NCBI RefSeq assembly: GCF_000381545.1
Contig: NZ_KB906674.1
Location: 461,814-525,813, forward strand
Direction of reading: 5' to 3'
Length of the DNA: 64,000 nucleotides
Source: Rhodonellum psychrophilum GCM71 = DSM 17998
GTDB lineage: Bacteria > Bacteroidota > Bacteroidia > Cytophagales > Cyclobacteriaceae
Part shown: piece by piece, positions 39,256 through 49,463 of the stretch
How positions within the stretch are numbered: the first letter of the stretch is position 1
Layout: each line of letters opens with the position of its first letter
Notes under the pieces: model-generated
Database searches by the model: none
The model's input: only the letters and a program-made list of their open reading frames with translations
What the model was told of the DNA's origin: nothing
Translations under genes and position numbers: made by a program

Positions 39256-39315
39256 AAAAACCTATTGAGGAATGTTGAGATTACAAAATGTCAACATTTT
39301 GATGAATCGGTTTTT
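39256..39315 (+). terminator. Structured 3' region after DUF3467 gene with competing hairpins
   Basis: An outer stem AAAAACC (39256-39262) with GGTTTTT (39309-39315) encloses two mutually exclusive inner stems: AATGTTGA (39271-39278) with TCAACATT (39291-39298), and CAAAATG (39284-39290) with CATTTTG (39295-39301). It starts 5 nt after the stop codon and ends in a T-run, so it probably terminates; the competing pairs could also allow switching. Confidence 0.5.
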
Positions 39316-39396
39316 GTAATGTAATAATGAGTAGGGATTGGGGAGAGGATTAATGAAAAGTCAGTGAAGACTTAATTTAAAATATAACATCTTAAT

Positions 39397-39427
39397 TTTG
39401 TTTGTTTTACCGATTTGTTTACCTTTG
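39397..39427 (+). promoter_or_regulatory. Consensus promoter of the rpsL-rpsG-fusA-rpsJ operon
   Basis: TTTG (39397-39400), exactly 19 nt, then TACCTTTG (39420-39427) match the phylum consensus fully. The 5' leader to the rpsL start at 39483 is about 50 nt. Confidence 0.88.
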
Positions 39428-39482
39428 CAGTCCAAAATTCACAAGTTTAAAGAAGTAAGGAAAAACTAAATTTTAACAGTTA

Positions 39483-39893
39483 ATGCCTACTATACAACAG
39501 TTAGTACGAAAAGGTAGAAAAACCCTTGAGACCAAATCCAAGTCTAGAGCTTTGGATGCGTGCCCTCAGCGTAGGGGAGTGTGTACCAGAGTGTACACTA
39601 CCACGCCCAAGAAACCAAACTCAGCGATGAGAAAAGTGGCCAGGGTAAGATTGACAAATGGAAAAGAAGTGAATGCTTACATTCCAGGAGAAGGACATAA
39701 TTTGCAGGAACACTCTATTGTTTTGATTAGAGGTGGCCGTGTGAAAGATCTTCCGGGTGTGCGTTATCACATCATCAGAGGTGCACTTGATACTGCAGGA
39801 GTTAAAGACCGTAAACAAGGTCGTTCCAAGTATGGTGCTAAAAGACCGAAGGCTGGCAAAGGTGGCGCAGCAGCTCCGGCAAAGAAAAAATAA
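39483..39893 (+). CDS. rpsL: 30S ribosomal protein uS12
   Basis: The product has 136 residues and lies at the decoding centre. The [17 protein letters not shown] block (Lys43, Lys44) is wild type at the positions where streptomycin-resistance changes occur. A Lys/Ala-rich tail extends the C-terminus. It is the first gene of the str operon. Confidence 0.99.
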   Translation: MPTIQQLVRKGRKTLETKSKSRALDACPQRRGVCTRVYTTTPKKPNSAMRKVARVRLTNGKEVNAYIPGEGHNLQEHSIVLIRGGRVKDLPGVRYHIIRGALDTAGVKDRKQGRSKYGAKRPKAGKGGAAAPAKKK

Positions 39894-39917
39894 TTTAAAT
39901 ATTACACATTCAAAGAA

Positions 39918-40385
39918 ATGAGAAAAGCGAAACCAAAAAAGAGATATATTCTTCCTGATCCGAAGTTTAATGATACTTTGGTAACAAAGTTTGTGAACTG
40001 TCTGATGGTCGATGGGAAGAAGAGTATTGCTTATAGGATTTTCTACGATGCAGTTGCAAAAGTAGAAACCAAGGTAGGTGAGAACGGTCTTGAGGTTTGG
40101 AAGAAGGCGCTTAACAATATTACTCCATCTGTAGAGGTGAAGAGTCGTAGAGTTGGTGGTGCTACATTCCAGGTGCCAATGGAAGTTAGACCTGAAAGAA
40201 AAGTATCCCTTGGAATCAAGTGGATGATTACTTACGCCAGAAGAAGGGGTGAGAAGACAATGATGGACAGACTAGCTGGTGAAATCATCGCCGCAGCGAA
40301 AGGCGAAGGTGCCGGAGTGAAGAAGAAAGATGATACGCACAGAATGGCAGAAGCCAACAAAGCATTCTCACACTTTAGATTTTAA
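39918..40385 (+). CDS. rpsG: 30S ribosomal protein uS7
   Basis: The product has 155 residues and nucleates the 30S head by binding the 3' major domain of 16S rRNA. The [20 protein letters not shown] block is diagnostic. It lies 24 nt after rpsL and 5 nt before fusA. Confidence 0.99.
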   Translation: MRKAKPKKRYILPDPKFNDTLVTKFVNCLMVDGKKSIAYRIFYDAVAKVETKVGENGLEVWKKALNNITPSVEVKSRRVGGATFQVPMEVRPERKVSLGIKWMITYARRRGEKTMMDRLAGEIIAAAKGEGAGVKKKDDTHRMAEANKAFSHFRF

Positions 40386-40390
40386 TTATA

Positions 40391-42535
40391 ATGGCTAAAG
40401 ATTTAAAGTTCCTAAGAAATATTGGTATCATGGCTCACATTGATGCCGGAAAGACCACCACTTCAGAACGTATTCTTTATTATACAGGTATATCCCACAA
40501 AATAGGAGAGGTCCATGATGGAGCCGCTACTATGGATTGGATGGAACAAGAGCAGGAAAGAGGGATTACCATCACTTCTGCTGCCACAACCACCAAATGG
40601 AAATATCCAACAGATCAAGGAGTTGCGCTTCCTAGCAGTAAAGAATATCAGATCAATTTGATCGATACTCCAGGTCACGTTGACTTTACTGTTGAAGTTG
40701 AACGTTCTCTGAGAGTACTTGATGGAGCTGTTGCATTGTTTTGCGCAGTATCCGGAGTGGAACCACAATCCGAAACGGTCTGGAGACAAGCCGATAAATA
40801 TGGTGTTCCAAGAATCTGTTTTGTCAACAAAATGGACAGAGCAGGTGCTGATTTCTTTAAAGCGATATTGGAAATCAAAGAAAAATTAGGTGCTAAACCT
40901 GTTCCTCTTCAAATCCCAATCGGAGCCGAAGATACTTTTAAGGGTGTTGTTGACTTAATTACCAACCAAGCAATTGTTTGGAACGAAGAAGATCAGGGAA
41001 TGACTTATAAAGTCATTGAAATTCCTGAGGACCTTCAAGAAGTTGTTGCCGAATACAGACAAAACCTGATTGAGCAAGTAGCAGCATATGATGACGCTTT
41101 GATGGAGAAATTCTTCGAAGACGAAAACTCAATCACCAAAGAAGAAATGATGGCTGCTATTAGAAAAGCGGTAATCAACATGGATTTTTCTCCGGTACTT
41201 TGTGGGTCTGCGTTCAAAAACAAAGGTGTACAAGCTTTGCTAGATGCAGTTATCGCTTACTTGCCTTCTCCAATGGATCTTCCTCCAGTAAAAGGATTGG
41301 ATCCGGATACAGAAGAAGAGATCATCAGAAATCCAGACAGCAAAGAGCCATTCGCAGCATTGGCTTTTAAAATCGCAACAGATCCATTCGTGGGTAGACT
41401 TGCATTTATGCGTGTATATTCAGGAACATTGGACTCTGGTTCTTATGTATTCAACACAAGGACAAGTAAAAAAGAAAGAATTTCCCGTCTGATGCAGATG
41501 CACTCCAACAAGCAAAACCCAATCGATAGGGTTGAAGCTGGTGACATTTGTGCCGGTGTAGGATTTAAGGATATCAAAACAGGGGATACCCTTTGTGATG
41601 AGAAAAACAAAATCGTCCTTGAGACCATGACTTTCCCAGAACCGGTTATCGGATATGCAATTGAGCCAAAAACTCAAGCGGATGTTGATAAATTGGGAAT
41701 GGCGATTGCCAAATTGGTGGAAGAGGATCCAACCCTTCACGTCCATACAGATCAAGAGACTGGTCAAACTATCCTTAGGGGTATGGGTGAACTTCACCTC
41801 GAGATCATCATCGATAGGATGAGAAGAGAGTTTAAGGTTGAGATCAATCAAGGTGCTCCCCAAGTTGCTTATAAAGAAGCTTTGTTTGCTAAAGTTGAAC
41901 ACAAAGAAGTGTTTAAAAAACAAACAGGTGGTAAAGGTAAGTTTGCCGACATCGTTTTTGAACTTGGTCCAAAAGATCCAGATCCAGAAACAGGTGAAAT
42001 CAAAGGCGGATTGGATTTCGTGAATGGAATCGTTGGTGGTGTTATTCCAAAGGAATTTATCCCGGCTATCCAAAAAGGTTTCCAAGAGTCTATGAAAAAT
42101 GGTCCTCTTGCAGGATACCCGATCGAATCCATGAAAGTGAGATTGTTCCACGGATCATTCCACGACGTCGATTCCGATGCACTTGCATTTGAATTGGCTG
42201 CAAGAATTGGTTTCAAGGAAGCAGCAAGGAAATGTAAGCCACAACTTTTGGAGCCAATCATGGCTGTTGAGGTAGTGACTCCAGACGAATTCACCGGTCC
42301 AGTTACAGGTGATTTGAATAGAAGAAGGGGATTGATGAAAGGTATGGATACAAAAGGAAATGCTACCGTGGTGAAAGCCAGTGTGCCACTTTCCGAATTG
42401 TTTGGATACGTGACGGACTTGAGGACTATTACTTCAGGAAGAGCCGCAGCCTCCCTTACCTTCTCACATTATGAGCCTATTCCTAATAATATTGCCGAAG
42501 GTGTAATAGCCAAGGTTAAAGGAGAGAAATCTTAA
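40391..42535 (+). CDS. fusA: Elongation factor G
   Basis: The product has 714 residues and is the GTPase that drives translocation and, with RRF, ribosome recycling. The G1 loop AHIDAGKT (15-22), the switch motif DTPGHVDF and NKMD (G4) are intact, and domains II-V follow, including [17 protein letters not shown]. It is the third gene of the str operon. A long antisense reading frame inside it is a shadow. Confidence 0.99.
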   Translation: MAKDLKFLRNIGIMAHIDAGKTTTSERILYYTGISHKIGEVHDGAATMDWMEQEQERGITITSAATTTKWKYPTDQGVALPSSKEYQINLIDTPGHVDFTVEVERSLRVLDGAVALFCAVSGVEPQSETVWRQADKYGVPRICFVNKMDRAGADFFKAILEIKEKLGAKPVPLQIPIGAEDTFKGVVDLITNQAIVWNEEDQGMTYKVIEIPEDLQEVVAEYRQNLIEQVAAYDDALMEKFFEDENSITKEEMMAAIRKAVINMDFSPVLCGSAFKNKGVQALLDAVIAYLPSPMDLPPVKGLDPDTEEEIIRNPDSKEPFAALAFKIATDPFVGRLAFMRVYSGTLDSGSYVFNTRTSKKERISRLMQMHSNKQNPIDRVEAGDICAGVGFKDIKTGDTLCDEKNKIVLETMTFPEPVIGYAIEPKTQADVDKLGMAIAKLVEEDPTLHVHTDQETGQTILRGMGELHLEIIIDRMRREFKVEINQGAPQVAYKEALFAKVEHKEVFKKQTGGKGKFADIVFELGPKDPDPETGEIKGGLDFVNGIVGGVIPKEFIPAIQKGFQESMKNGPLAGYPIESMKVRLFHGSFHDVDSDALAFELAARIGFKEAARKCKPQLLEPIMAVEVVTPDEFTGPVTGDLNRRRGLMKGMDTKGNATVVKASVPLSELFGYVTDLRTITSGRAAASLTFSHYEPIPNNIAEGVIAKVKGEKS

Positions 42536-42547
42536 ATTTACGCCAAG

Positions 42548-42853
42548 ATGAATCAAAAAATAAGAATAAAACTGAAATCTTACGATCATAGCCTGGTGGA
42601 CAAGTCATCAGAGAAGATTGTAAAAGCGGTAAAAGCAACTGGCGCGATTGTCGTTGGTCCAATTCCGCTTCCAACCAAGAAAGAAAAATTTACAGTTTTG
42701 AAATCCCCACACGTGAATAAAAAAGCAAGGGACCAATTTCAACTTTGTACCTATAAAAGATTGGTGGATATTTATTCCAACAGTTCAAAAACTGTGGATG
42801 CCTTGATGAAAATCGAGCTTCCAAGTGGAGTGGACGTTGAAATCAAAGTCTGA
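42548..42853 (+). CDS. rpsJ: 30S ribosomal protein uS10
   Basis: The product has 101 residues; uS10 (NusE) is in the 30S head and also binds NusB/NusG in antitermination. [16 protein letters not shown] and [20 protein letters not shown] are diagnostic. It is joined to the str operon (12 nt after fusA) and separated from rplC by a terminator and a new promoter. Confidence 0.99.
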   Translation: MNQKIRIKLKSYDHSLVDKSSEKIVKAVKATGAIVVGPIPLPTKKEKFTVLKSPHVNKKARDQFQLCTYKRLVDIYSNSSKTVDALMKIELPSGVDVEIKV

Positions 42854-42874
42854 TCCTTTTGGTTAATGGAATTG

Positions 42875-42905
42875 AAAAACCTGCATCCTCTTGGTGTAGG
42901 TTTTT
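42875..42905 (+). terminator. Terminator after rpsJ
   Basis: An 11-bp stem AAAAACCTGCA (42875-42885) with TGTAGGTTTTT (42895-42905), including one G-T pair, is followed by a CTTTT tract. It marks the end of the str operon. Confidence 0.8.
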
Positions 42906-43012
42906 CTTTTGCCAAAAGTATAAGTTTGAAACATTGAAGAGTTTGAAAATCCCAAAAAGGGAGAGATTCTAAAATGTTTTTTCGTAAATAATTGAAAATA
43001 TTATAGTTGGGG

Positions 43013-43043
43013 TTTGTAACGTGGATATAAATTCCTAACTTTG
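43013..43043 (+). promoter_or_regulatory. Consensus promoter of the S10-spc-alpha gene cluster
   Basis: TTTG (43013-43016), exactly 19 nt, then TAACTTTG (43036-43043) match the phylum consensus fully. The leader to rplC (start 43107) is about 55-60 nt and includes ACAAGTTTATAAACTCTTGT, an inverted repeat at about 43062-43081. Confidence 0.88.
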
Positions 43044-43106
43044 CAGTCCTTAAAAAGGGGCACAAGTTTATAAACTCTTGTGTTTAATTGTATTATATAT
43101 CAGAAG

Positions 43107-43739
43107 ATGTCTGGAATAATAGGAAGAAAAGTAGGAATGACTAGCATTTTTAGTGCCGATGGACGTAACGTCGCATGCACGCTAATAGAAGCTGGTCCTT
43201 GCGTAGTGACGCAAGTAAAAAATGTAGAATCAGATGGGTACAACGCAGTTCAGTTGGCTTATGGTGAGCGTAAAGAAAAAAATACGCCAAGACCATTGAT
43301 CGGCCATTTCAAAAAAGCCGGTACTACGCCAAAAAAGAAGGTTGTTGAATTCAGAGATTTTAGAATCGAATTCGAAGGTCAAGTAGATCTTGGGAAAACC
43401 GTAAAAGCGGATGAGGTATTCATTGAAGGAGACTTCTTGGATGCGATTGGAACTTCCAAAGGAAAAGGTTTCCAAGGTGTTGTAAAGCGTCATGGTTTTG
43501 CTGGAGTAGGTGGTGCTACCCACGGTCAGCACAACAGAGCGAGACATCCTGGTTCCATTGGTGCATGTTCTTGGCCTTCCAGAGTATTCAAAGGAATGCG
43601 TATGGCAGGTAGAACTGGTGGTGACAGAGTAAAGGTGATCAACCTTAGAGTACTTAAAATTTACCCAGAAAAGAACTTGATCTTGGTAAGTGGCTCTGTC
43701 CCTGGTCCAAAAAATTCTTTCGTTATTCTAGAGAAGTAA
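43107..43739 (+). CDS. rplC: 50S ribosomal protein uL3
   Basis: The product has 210 residues from the ATG at 43107 ([15 protein letters not shown]). An in-frame ATG at 43080 would add nine unconserved residues and is rejected. The [20 protein letters not shown] block marks the loop that reaches the peptidyl-transferase region. It is the first gene of the long ribosomal cluster. Confidence 0.98.
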   Translation: MSGIIGRKVGMTSIFSADGRNVACTLIEAGPCVVTQVKNVESDGYNAVQLAYGERKEKNTPRPLIGHFKKAGTTPKKKVVEFRDFRIEFEGQVDLGKTVKADEVFIEGDFLDAIGTSKGKGFQGVVKRHGFAGVGGATHGQHNRARHPGSIGACSWPSRVFKGMRMAGRTGGDRVKVINLRVLKIYPEKNLILVSGSVPGPKNSFVILEK

Positions 43740-43743
43740 GAAA

Positions 43744-44373
43744 ATGGAATTAGCAGTAATAAAACATAACGGTGAAGACACAGGTAGAAAGATCACTCTT
43801 TCTGACGATATATTCGCGATCGAAACCAATGATCACGCAATCTACCTTGATGTAAAGCAATATTTGGCCAACCAGAGACAGGGGACGCACAAATCCAAAG
43901 AGCGTAACGAAATCGCTGGATCCACCAAAAAGATCAAAAAGCAGAAAGGTACTGGAGGAGCAAGAGCAGGTTCCATCAAATCCCCGATATTTAGAGGAGG
44001 AGGAAGAGTTTTCGGTCCAAGACCGAGAGATTATTCTTTCAAACTCAATAAAAAATTGAAGCAGTTGGCCAGAAAATCAGCCCTGACTTACAAAGCAAAG
44101 GACAATAGTGTCATGATTTTGGAGAATGTTTCATTCGACAAGCCAAGCACCAAAGGATACATTGCTTTATTAAATGGTCTTTCTTTATCAGGTGAAAAAA
44201 CACTTTTGGTTCTTCCGGAACAAAACAAGAATGTTTACTTGTCAAGCAGGAATGTACCTAAGGCGAAAGTTGTCACTGTTAATGATGTAAATACTTACGA
44301 ACTATTGCATGCTGATAAGCTTGTACTCTGTGAGGATTCTGTAAGTATGTTGGAAACCCTTTTATTAAAGTAA
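43744..44373 (+). CDS. rplD: 50S ribosomal protein uL4
   Basis: The product has 209 residues and lines the exit tunnel through its extended loop (QKGTGGARAGSIKSPIFRGG). In other bacteria it represses the S10 operon; no matching leader hairpin is proven here. It lies 4 nt after rplC and 4 nt before rplW. Confidence 0.98.
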   Translation: MELAVIKHNGEDTGRKITLSDDIFAIETNDHAIYLDVKQYLANQRQGTHKSKERNEIAGSTKKIKKQKGTGGARAGSIKSPIFRGGGRVFGPRPRDYSFKLNKKLKQLARKSALTYKAKDNSVMILENVSFDKPSTKGYIALLNGLSLSGEKTLLVLPEQNKNVYLSSRNVPKAKVVTVNDVNTYELLHADKLVLCEDSVSMLETLLLK

Positions 44374-44377
44374 GAAA

Positions 44378-44665
44378 ATGGATATACTTAAAAAGCCTTT
44401 GATTACGGAAAAGATTTCTGCAATGAACGAACAGGGAGTCTATGGGTTCGTGGTTGAAAGAACAGCAAAAAAGCCAGAAATCAAAAATGCCGTAGAAAAA
44501 ATGTTTGGTGTGAAAGTAGTGGCCGTAAGGACCATGCGTTATGCTGCAAAGCATAAGACAAGATACACCAAAGCAAAAGTTGTTTCCGGTTACACCAATG
44601 CTTTCAAGAAAGCGATTGTACAGGTAGCGGAAGGTGAAGTAATTGATTTTTACGGAGAAATTTAA
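44378..44665 (+). CDS. rplW: 50S ribosomal protein uL23
   Basis: The product has 95 residues and sits at the tunnel exit, where it docks trigger factor and SRP. KPLITEKISAMNEQGVYGFVV at the start and IKNAVEKMFGVKV are typical. It overlaps no neighbour and precedes rplB by 13 nt. Confidence 0.97.
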   Translation: MDILKKPLITEKISAMNEQGVYGFVVERTAKKPEIKNAVEKMFGVKVVAVRTMRYAAKHKTRYTKAKVVSGYTNAFKKAIVQVAEGEVIDFYGEI

Positions 44666-44678
44666 TTGAATCAGAATC

Positions 44679-45503
44679 ATGGCAGTTAAAAAATTAAAAC
44701 CTGTAACCCCAGGAACCAGATTTAGAGTTGCTCCGGTATTTGATGAGATTACAGCATCAAAACCAGAAAAGTCTCTATTGGCACCTTTGAAAAAATCAGG
44801 TGGTAGAAATAATGTCGGTAAAATGACCGTCCGTTACGTGGGCGGTGGACATAAAAGAAGACTTAGAATCGTTGATTTTAAAAGAACAAAGTACGGTATC
44901 CCTGCTGTAGTGAAGTCTATAGAGTATGATCCAAATAGGACCGCTCGTTTGGCTTTGTTGTATTATGTGGATGGTGCAAAAGCATATATCATTGCCCCCG
45001 AAGGGTTGGAAGTTGGTCAGACCATCGTATCTGGCGAAATTGCTCCTCCTGAAGTTGGAAATGCAATGCATTCAATCAATGTTCCTTTGGGTACGATTGT
45101 CCACAACATAGAGTTGAAGCCTGGTAGAGGTGGAGCTTTGGCCAGAAGTGCTGGTGGTTATGGTCAAATTGTAGCAAGAGAAGGTAAATATGTCACCATC
45201 AAATTGCCTTCCGGCGAAATGAGGTTGATTTTGGGTACTTGTATGGTAACTGTTGGAACTGTTTCCAATGGAGATCACATGAACGTGAGATTGGGTAAAG
45301 CCGGTAGAAATCGTTGGTTGGGAAGAAGACCAAGAACAAGGGGTGTAGCAATGAACCCTGTCGATCACCCTATGGGTGGTGGTGAAGGTCGTGCTTCAGG
45401 TGGTCAACCAAGATCAAGAACTGGTCTACTTTCCAAAGGAAAGAAAACCAGATCACCCAAGAAGTATTCAAATAAATTCATTATCAGCAAACGATCTAAA
45501 TAA
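44679..45503 (+). CDS. rplB: 50S ribosomal protein uL2
   Basis: The product has 274 residues and supports peptidyl-transferase centre assembly and subunit joining. [20 protein letters not shown] and the C-terminal [18 protein letters not shown] block, with the conserved His, are intact. Confidence 0.99.
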   Translation: MAVKKLKPVTPGTRFRVAPVFDEITASKPEKSLLAPLKKSGGRNNVGKMTVRYVGGGHKRRLRIVDFKRTKYGIPAVVKSIEYDPNRTARLALLYYVDGAKAYIIAPEGLEVGQTIVSGEIAPPEVGNAMHSINVPLGTIVHNIELKPGRGGALARSAGGYGQIVAREGKYVTIKLPSGEMRLILGTCMVTVGTVSNGDHMNVRLGKAGRNRWLGRRPRTRGVAMNPVDHPMGGGEGRASGGQPRSRTGLLSKGKKTRSPKKYSNKFIISKRSK

Positions 45504-45505
45504 TT

Positions 45506-45784
45506 ATGGCACGTTCATTAAAGAAAGGTCCTTATATAGAGCATCACTTATTGAAAAAAGTCGATGTGATGAACGAATCTGGAAAAAAATCAGTCATCAA
45601 GACTTGGTCAAGAAGATCTATGATTTCTCCGGATTTTGTAAGCAATACCTTCGCTGTTCATAATGGCAATAAATTTATCCCGGTTTTCGTAACGGACAAT
45701 ATGGTCGGTCACAAACTTGGTGAATTTGCACCAACAAGGAACTTTAGAGGTCACGTTGCCAAAAAAGACAAAGGAAAGAGATAA
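45506..45784 (+). CDS. rpsS: 30S ribosomal protein uS19
   Basis: The product has 92 residues and sits in the 30S head next to uS13. [19 protein letters not shown] at the N-terminus and [17 protein letters not shown] are diagnostic. Gaps to neighbours are 2 nt. Confidence 0.98.
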   Translation: MARSLKKGPYIEHHLLKKVDVMNESGKKSVIKTWSRRSMISPDFVSNTFAVHNGNKFIPVFVTDNMVGHKLGEFAPTRNFRGHVAKKDKGKR

Positions 45785-45786
45785 TC

Positions 45787-46176
45787 ATGGAAGCGATAGC
45801 AAGATTAAATAACGTTCCTACTTCTCCGCGAAAAATGCGGTTGGTAGTAGACCTCATCAGAGGCAAAAAGGTTGGATATGCCTTGAGCATATTGAAATTC
45901 ACACCCAATCATGCTGCCATTAGAGTAGAAAAGCTTCTTCTTTCGGCTGTGGCCAACTGGCAAGCTAAGAATCCTGATGAAAAGCTTGAGGATGCTGATC
46001 TATATATCAAAACTATTCAAGTAGATGGTGGTCGTATGTTGAAAAGACTGAGACCAGCACCGCAGGGTAGAGCACATAGAATCCGTAAAAGATCAAATCA
46101 TGTAACATTGGTTGTTGATAATATCAAGACTCCTGTTACCGCTGATACAATAGAAACAAAAGAAAATTCTAATTAA
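45787..46176 (+). CDS. rplV: 50S ribosomal protein uL22
   Basis: The product has 129 residues and has a hairpin that reaches into the exit tunnel. [20 protein letters not shown] and the C-terminal [16 protein letters not shown] block are typical. The tail TIETKENSN is a small lineage extension. Confidence 0.98.
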   Translation: MEAIARLNNVPTSPRKMRLVVDLIRGKKVGYALSILKFTPNHAAIRVEKLLLSAVANWQAKNPDEKLEDADLYIKTIQVDGGRMLKRLRPAPQGRAHRIRKRSNHVTLVVDNIKTPVTADTIETKENSN

Positions 46177-46185
46177 GAATAGACT

Positions 46186-46920
46186 ATGGGACAAAAAGTA
46201 AACCCTATTGGTTTTAGACTTGGAATAGTCAAAGGTTGGGATTCGAATTGGTATGGTGGTAAGGATTTTGCTGAGAAGCTTTACGAAGATCAGCAAATCA
46301 GAAAATATGTCAACGCCAGAATTCCAAAAGGAGGTATTTCAAAAATAATCATTGAAAGAACGCTTAAAAGAATCACGCTAACCATCCATACTGCCCGTCC
46401 GGGTGTTGTGATTGGTAAAGGTGGTGCTGAAGTAGATAAACTTAAGGAAGAGCTCAAAAAGCTAACCAACAAGGATGTTCAAATCAATATATTTGAAATA
46501 AAGCGACCTGAAATGGATGCTAAATTGGTAGGCGAATCTATAGCGCAACAGCTTCAGGCTCGAATATCATTTAGAAGAGCGATGAAGCAATCCATCGCAG
46601 CTACCATGAGAGTGGGTGCTGAAGGTATAAAAGTGAAACTTTCCGGACGACTGGGAGGTGCTGAAATGGCGAGATCTGAAATGTACAAAGAAGGTAGAAT
46701 TCCTCTACATACTTTGAGAGCAGATATCGATTATGCTATTTCTGAAGCTCATACTATCTATGGTATCATTGGTATCAAAGTTTGGATCTTCAAAGGTGAA
46801 GTATATGGTAAAAGAGATTTATCTCCAAACCAAGGTGCGACCAATGATCCAAAAGCCAGTGCAACCAGGGGTAATAAGAGAAGAGAAGGCGGCCCAAAAA
46901 GAAGAAAGAGAAACCCCTAA
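46186..46920 (+). CDS. rpsC: 30S ribosomal protein uS3
   Basis: The product has 244 residues and forms part of the mRNA entry channel. The KH-type RNA-binding loop [17 protein letters not shown] and [12 protein letters not shown] block are present. The C-terminus is a basic Lys/Arg-rich tail ([14 protein letters not shown]). Confidence 0.99.
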   Translation: MGQKVNPIGFRLGIVKGWDSNWYGGKDFAEKLYEDQQIRKYVNARIPKGGISKIIIERTLKRITLTIHTARPGVVIGKGGAEVDKLKEELKKLTNKDVQINIFEIKRPEMDAKLVGESIAQQLQARISFRRAMKQSIAATMRVGAEGIKVKLSGRLGGAEMARSEMYKEGRIPLHTLRADIDYAISEAHTIYGIIGIKVWIFKGEVYGKRDLSPNQGATNDPKASATRGNKRREGGPKRRKRNP

Positions 46921-46942
46921 TTTTCACCCTAAGTGAGAAATC

Positions 46943-47362
46943 ATGTTACAGCCAAAGAGAACTAAATATAGAAAAATGCACAAGGGGAGAGTCAAAGGCT
47001 TGGCGCAAAGAGGGCATACGCTTTCTTTCGGCAACTTTGGTGTCAAATCCCTTGAAGCTGGTTGGATTACATCCCGTCAGATAGAAGCAGCTCGTATCGC
47101 GATGACCAGAGCGATGAAAAGAGAAGGTCAAGTATGGATAAGGATTTTCCCTGACAAGCCTATCACCAAAAAACCTGCAGAGGTTCGTATGGGTAAGGGT
47201 AAAGGAGCTCCGGAATATTGGGTTGCGGTTATCAAACCAGGAACAATCCTTTTTGAAGCCACTGGCGTCAGTATGGAAACTGCACAGGAAGCTTTGAGAT
47301 TGGCTCAACAGAAGCTTCCCGTCAGTACAAGATTTGTAGTACGTAGAGACTACGTAGGATAA
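46943..47362 (+). CDS. rplP: 50S ribosomal protein uL16
   Basis: The product has 139 residues and is placed near the A-site tRNA elbow. [19 protein letters not shown] and [16 protein letters not shown] are diagnostic. It is 22 nt after rpsC and 8 nt before rpmC. Confidence 0.98.
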   Translation: MLQPKRTKYRKMHKGRVKGLAQRGHTLSFGNFGVKSLEAGWITSRQIEAARIAMTRAMKREGQVWIRIFPDKPITKKPAEVRMGKGKGAPEYWVAVIKPGTILFEATGVSMETAQEALRLAQQKLPVSTRFVVRRDYVG

Positions 47363-47370
47363 TAGAAACT

Positions 47371-47565
47371 ATGAAAAACTCAGAAATCAGATCACTTTCA
47401 GAAAGTGAAATCAGTGAGCGGATTGTAGCTGAGCAAAGCAATTTGACTAAATTACGTTTTGCCCATGCCATTTCTCCAATAGAGAATCCCAATAAAATAA
47501 GAGAGACAAAGTTGTTGGTCGCAAGATTGAAAACAACCTTGAGCGCCAAACAATTAGCTAAATAA
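47371..47565 (+). CDS. rpmC: 50S ribosomal protein uL29
   Basis: The product has 64 residues, two helices in a hairpin near the tunnel exit. [18 protein letters not shown] and the [17 protein letters not shown] block identify it. It lies between rplP and rpsQ as usual. Confidence 0.96.
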   Translation: MKNSEIRSLSESEISERIVAEQSNLTKLRFAHAISPIENPNKIRETKLLVARLKTTLSAKQLAK

Positions 47566-47573
47566 GAATTAAG

Positions 47574-47837
47574 ATGGCTACTACTGAGAGAAATCTACGG
47601 AAAGAAAGAATAGGAAAAGTAGTTAGCAACAAGATGGAGAAATCCGCTACTGTTGCCGTGGAGAGAAGGGTAAAACACCCTATCTACGGTAAGTTTGTTG
47701 CAAAGACTACCAAATTTATGGTTCATGACGAGAACAACGAGTGTCACCCAGGTGACCTTGTAAAGATTAGTGAGACTCGTCCGCTGAGTAAGAATAAGCG
47801 TTGGAGATTAGTAGAAATAATAGAAAAGGCTAAATAA
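47574..47837 (+). CDS. rpsQ: 30S ribosomal protein uS17
   Basis: The product has 87 residues and is a primary 16S rRNA binder with an OB-fold. [21 protein letters not shown] and [20 protein letters not shown] are diagnostic. Confidence 0.98.
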   Translation: MATTERNLRKERIGKVVSNKMEKSATVAVERRVKHPIYGKFVAKTTKFMVHDENNECHPGDLVKISETRPLSKNKRWRLVEIIEKAK

Positions 47838-47839
47838 TC

Positions 47840-48208
47840 ATGATACAACAAGAATCCAGACTAAGCGTAGCGGATAATTCGGGTGCCAAAGAGGTGCTTG
47901 TGATCCGTGTATTGGGAGGAACCAAGAAAAGATATGCTTCTATTGGTGATAAAGTTGTAGTAACTGTAAAATCAGCTATTTCTTCCAGCAGCATGAAAAA
48001 AGGTACCGTTTCAAAAGCGGTTATCGTGAGAACTAGGAAAGAAATTAGAAGAAAAGACGGTTCATATATCCGATTTGAAGATAATGCAGCAGTTCTTTTG
48101 AATAACAATGACGAGCCTAGAGGTACACGTATCTTTGGTCCAGTTGCTAGGGAATTGAGAGAAAAGCAGTTTATGAAAATTGTGTCTTTAGCCCCAGAAG
48201 TATTGTAA
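47840..48208 (+). CDS. rplN: 50S ribosomal protein uL14
   Basis: The product has 122 residues, the exact family length, and sits at the subunit interface. [20 protein letters not shown] and the ending [16 protein letters not shown] are typical. Confidence 0.99.
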   Translation: MIQQESRLSVADNSGAKEVLVIRVLGGTKKRYASIGDKVVVTVKSAISSSSMKKGTVSKAVIVRTRKEIRRKDGSYIRFEDNAAVLLNNNDEPRGTRIFGPVARELREKQFMKIVSLAPEVL

Positions 48209-48210
48209 TC

Positions 48211-48555
48211 ATGGAAAGAAAATTCAATAAGCAACCAAAATTGCATATCAAAACTGGCGATACAGTAAAAATTATCGCCGGTGATGATAATGGAAAAACG
48301 GGAAAAGTTCAATCAGTGAACTTAGAAAAAAGGAAAGCTATCGTGGAAGGGATCAATATGGTCACCAAACACGTGAAGCCTACTGCTACAAGTCCTCAAG
48401 GTGGAATCGAGAAGAAAGAAGCCGCTATTCATCTAAGTAACCTTATGCTTGTAGATCCAAAAACTGGTGAAGCGACTAGGACTGGAAGAAAGCCGGGCGA
48501 AAATGGTAAATTAGTTAGGTATTCTAAGAAAACTGGGGAGGTAATCAATGGCTAA
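48211..48555 (+). CDS. rplX: 50S ribosomal protein uL24
   Basis: The product has 114 residues and initiates 50S assembly; its KOW motif is [19 protein letters not shown]. Its last 8 nt overlap the start of rplE (ATG at 48548), which suggests translational coupling. Confidence 0.98.
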   Translation: MERKFNKQPKLHIKTGDTVKIIAGDDNGKTGKVQSVNLEKRKAIVEGINMVTKHVKPTATSPQGGIEKKEAAIHLSNLMLVDPKTGEATRTGRKPGENGKLVRYSKKTGEVING

Positions 48556-49108
48556 TCCAAGAATTAAAGATAAATTCATCGCAGAAATTGCACCTTCTTT
48601 GAAGGAAAAATTTCAGTATCAGTCTGTAATGCAAGTACCTAAATTGACGAAAATCGTCCTGAATAAAGGTATTGGCGCTGCAGTAGCAGATAAAAAATTG
48701 GTAGATCAAGGAGTTGAAGAACTTTCATTGATCACTGGTCAGAAAGCTGTAGCTACAAAAGCGAAAAACTCAATCTCCAATTTTAAATTGAGAGAAGATA
48801 TGCCCATCGGTGCGAAAGTTACTTTGAGAGGTCATAGAATGTATGAATTCCTTGACAGATTGATCTCAGTTGCTCTACCACGTGTAAGGGATTTTAAAGG
48901 GATCAACGATAAAGGATTTGACGGAAGAGGGAATTACACTCTCGGTGTGACAGAACAGATTATCTTTCCTGAAATCAGCATTGAAAAAGTCAACAGAATC
49001 TCTGGTATGGATATCACTTTTGTGACCACAGCCAACACAGACGAAGAAGGCTTTGCCTTGTTAAAAGCTTTTGGAATGCCTTTCATCAACAAAAATAATC
49101 CAGAATAA
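48548..49108 (+). CDS. rplE: 50S ribosomal protein uL5
   Basis: The product has 186 residues and binds 5S rRNA in the central protuberance. [36 protein letters not shown] and [15 protein letters not shown] are diagnostic. It overlaps the rplX stop by 8 nt. Confidence 0.98.
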   Translation: MANPRIKDKFIAEIAPSLKEKFQYQSVMQVPKLTKIVLNKGIGAAVADKKLVDQGVEELSLITGQKAVATKAKNSISNFKLREDMPIGAKVTLRGHRMYEFLDRLISVALPRVRDFKGINDKGFDGRGNYTLGVTEQIIFPEISIEKVNRISGMDITFVTTANTDEEGFALLKAFGMPFINKNNPE

Positions 49109-49110
49109 TC

Positions 49111-49380
49111 ATGGCAAGAGAGTCATTAAAAGCTCGTGAGAGAAAAAGAGAACGTCTTGTAGCCAAGTACTCCAAGAAAAGAGCAGAGTTAAAGGCTGCT
49201 GGAAACTATGAAGCTTTGGATAAGTTACCAAAAAATTCATCACCTGTGCGTCTGCACAATAGATGTAAATTAACTGGTCGTCCTAAAGGTTACATGAGAA
49301 AGTTTGGTATCAGTAGGGTTACCTTCAGAGAAATGGCTTCTGCTGGTAAGATTCCTGGGGTTACGAAATCGAGCTGGTAA
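49111..49380 (+). CDS. rpsN: 30S ribosomal protein uS14 (zinc-independent long form)
   Basis: The product has 89 residues and is the long form of uS14 without the CxxC zinc pairs; only one Cys ([11 protein letters not shown]) remains. It sits in the 30S head. After its stop there are 83 nt with a candidate promoter before rpsH. Confidence 0.97.
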   Translation: MARESLKARERKRERLVAKYSKKRAELKAAGNYEALDKLPKNSSPVRLHNRCKLTGRPKGYMRKFGISRVTFREMASAGKIPGVTKSSW

Positions 49381-49394
49381 TAATCAGACAAAAG

Positions 49395-49425
49395 TTTTTA
49401 TTCTAAAAATCATTGTGTAACTTTG
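49395..49425 (+). promoter_or_regulatory. Candidate internal promoter before rpsH
   Basis: TAACTTTG (49418-49425) fits TAnnTTTG exactly; with a 19-nt spacer the upstream element is TTTT (49395-49398), one mismatch from TTTG. It lies in the 83-nt gap between rpsN and rpsH, by far the widest gap of the cluster. It would start a second transcript for rpsH onward. Confidence 0.65.
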
Positions 49426-49463
49426 CACGCCCATAACGGGTACGCAGTTAGACTTATATAAAT

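Noticed and set aside
41420-42151. A 243-codon open frame on the minus strand
   Set aside because: It lies entirely inside fusA, whose protein is fully conserved; the antisense frame is a by-product of codon bias and has no recognisable protein character.
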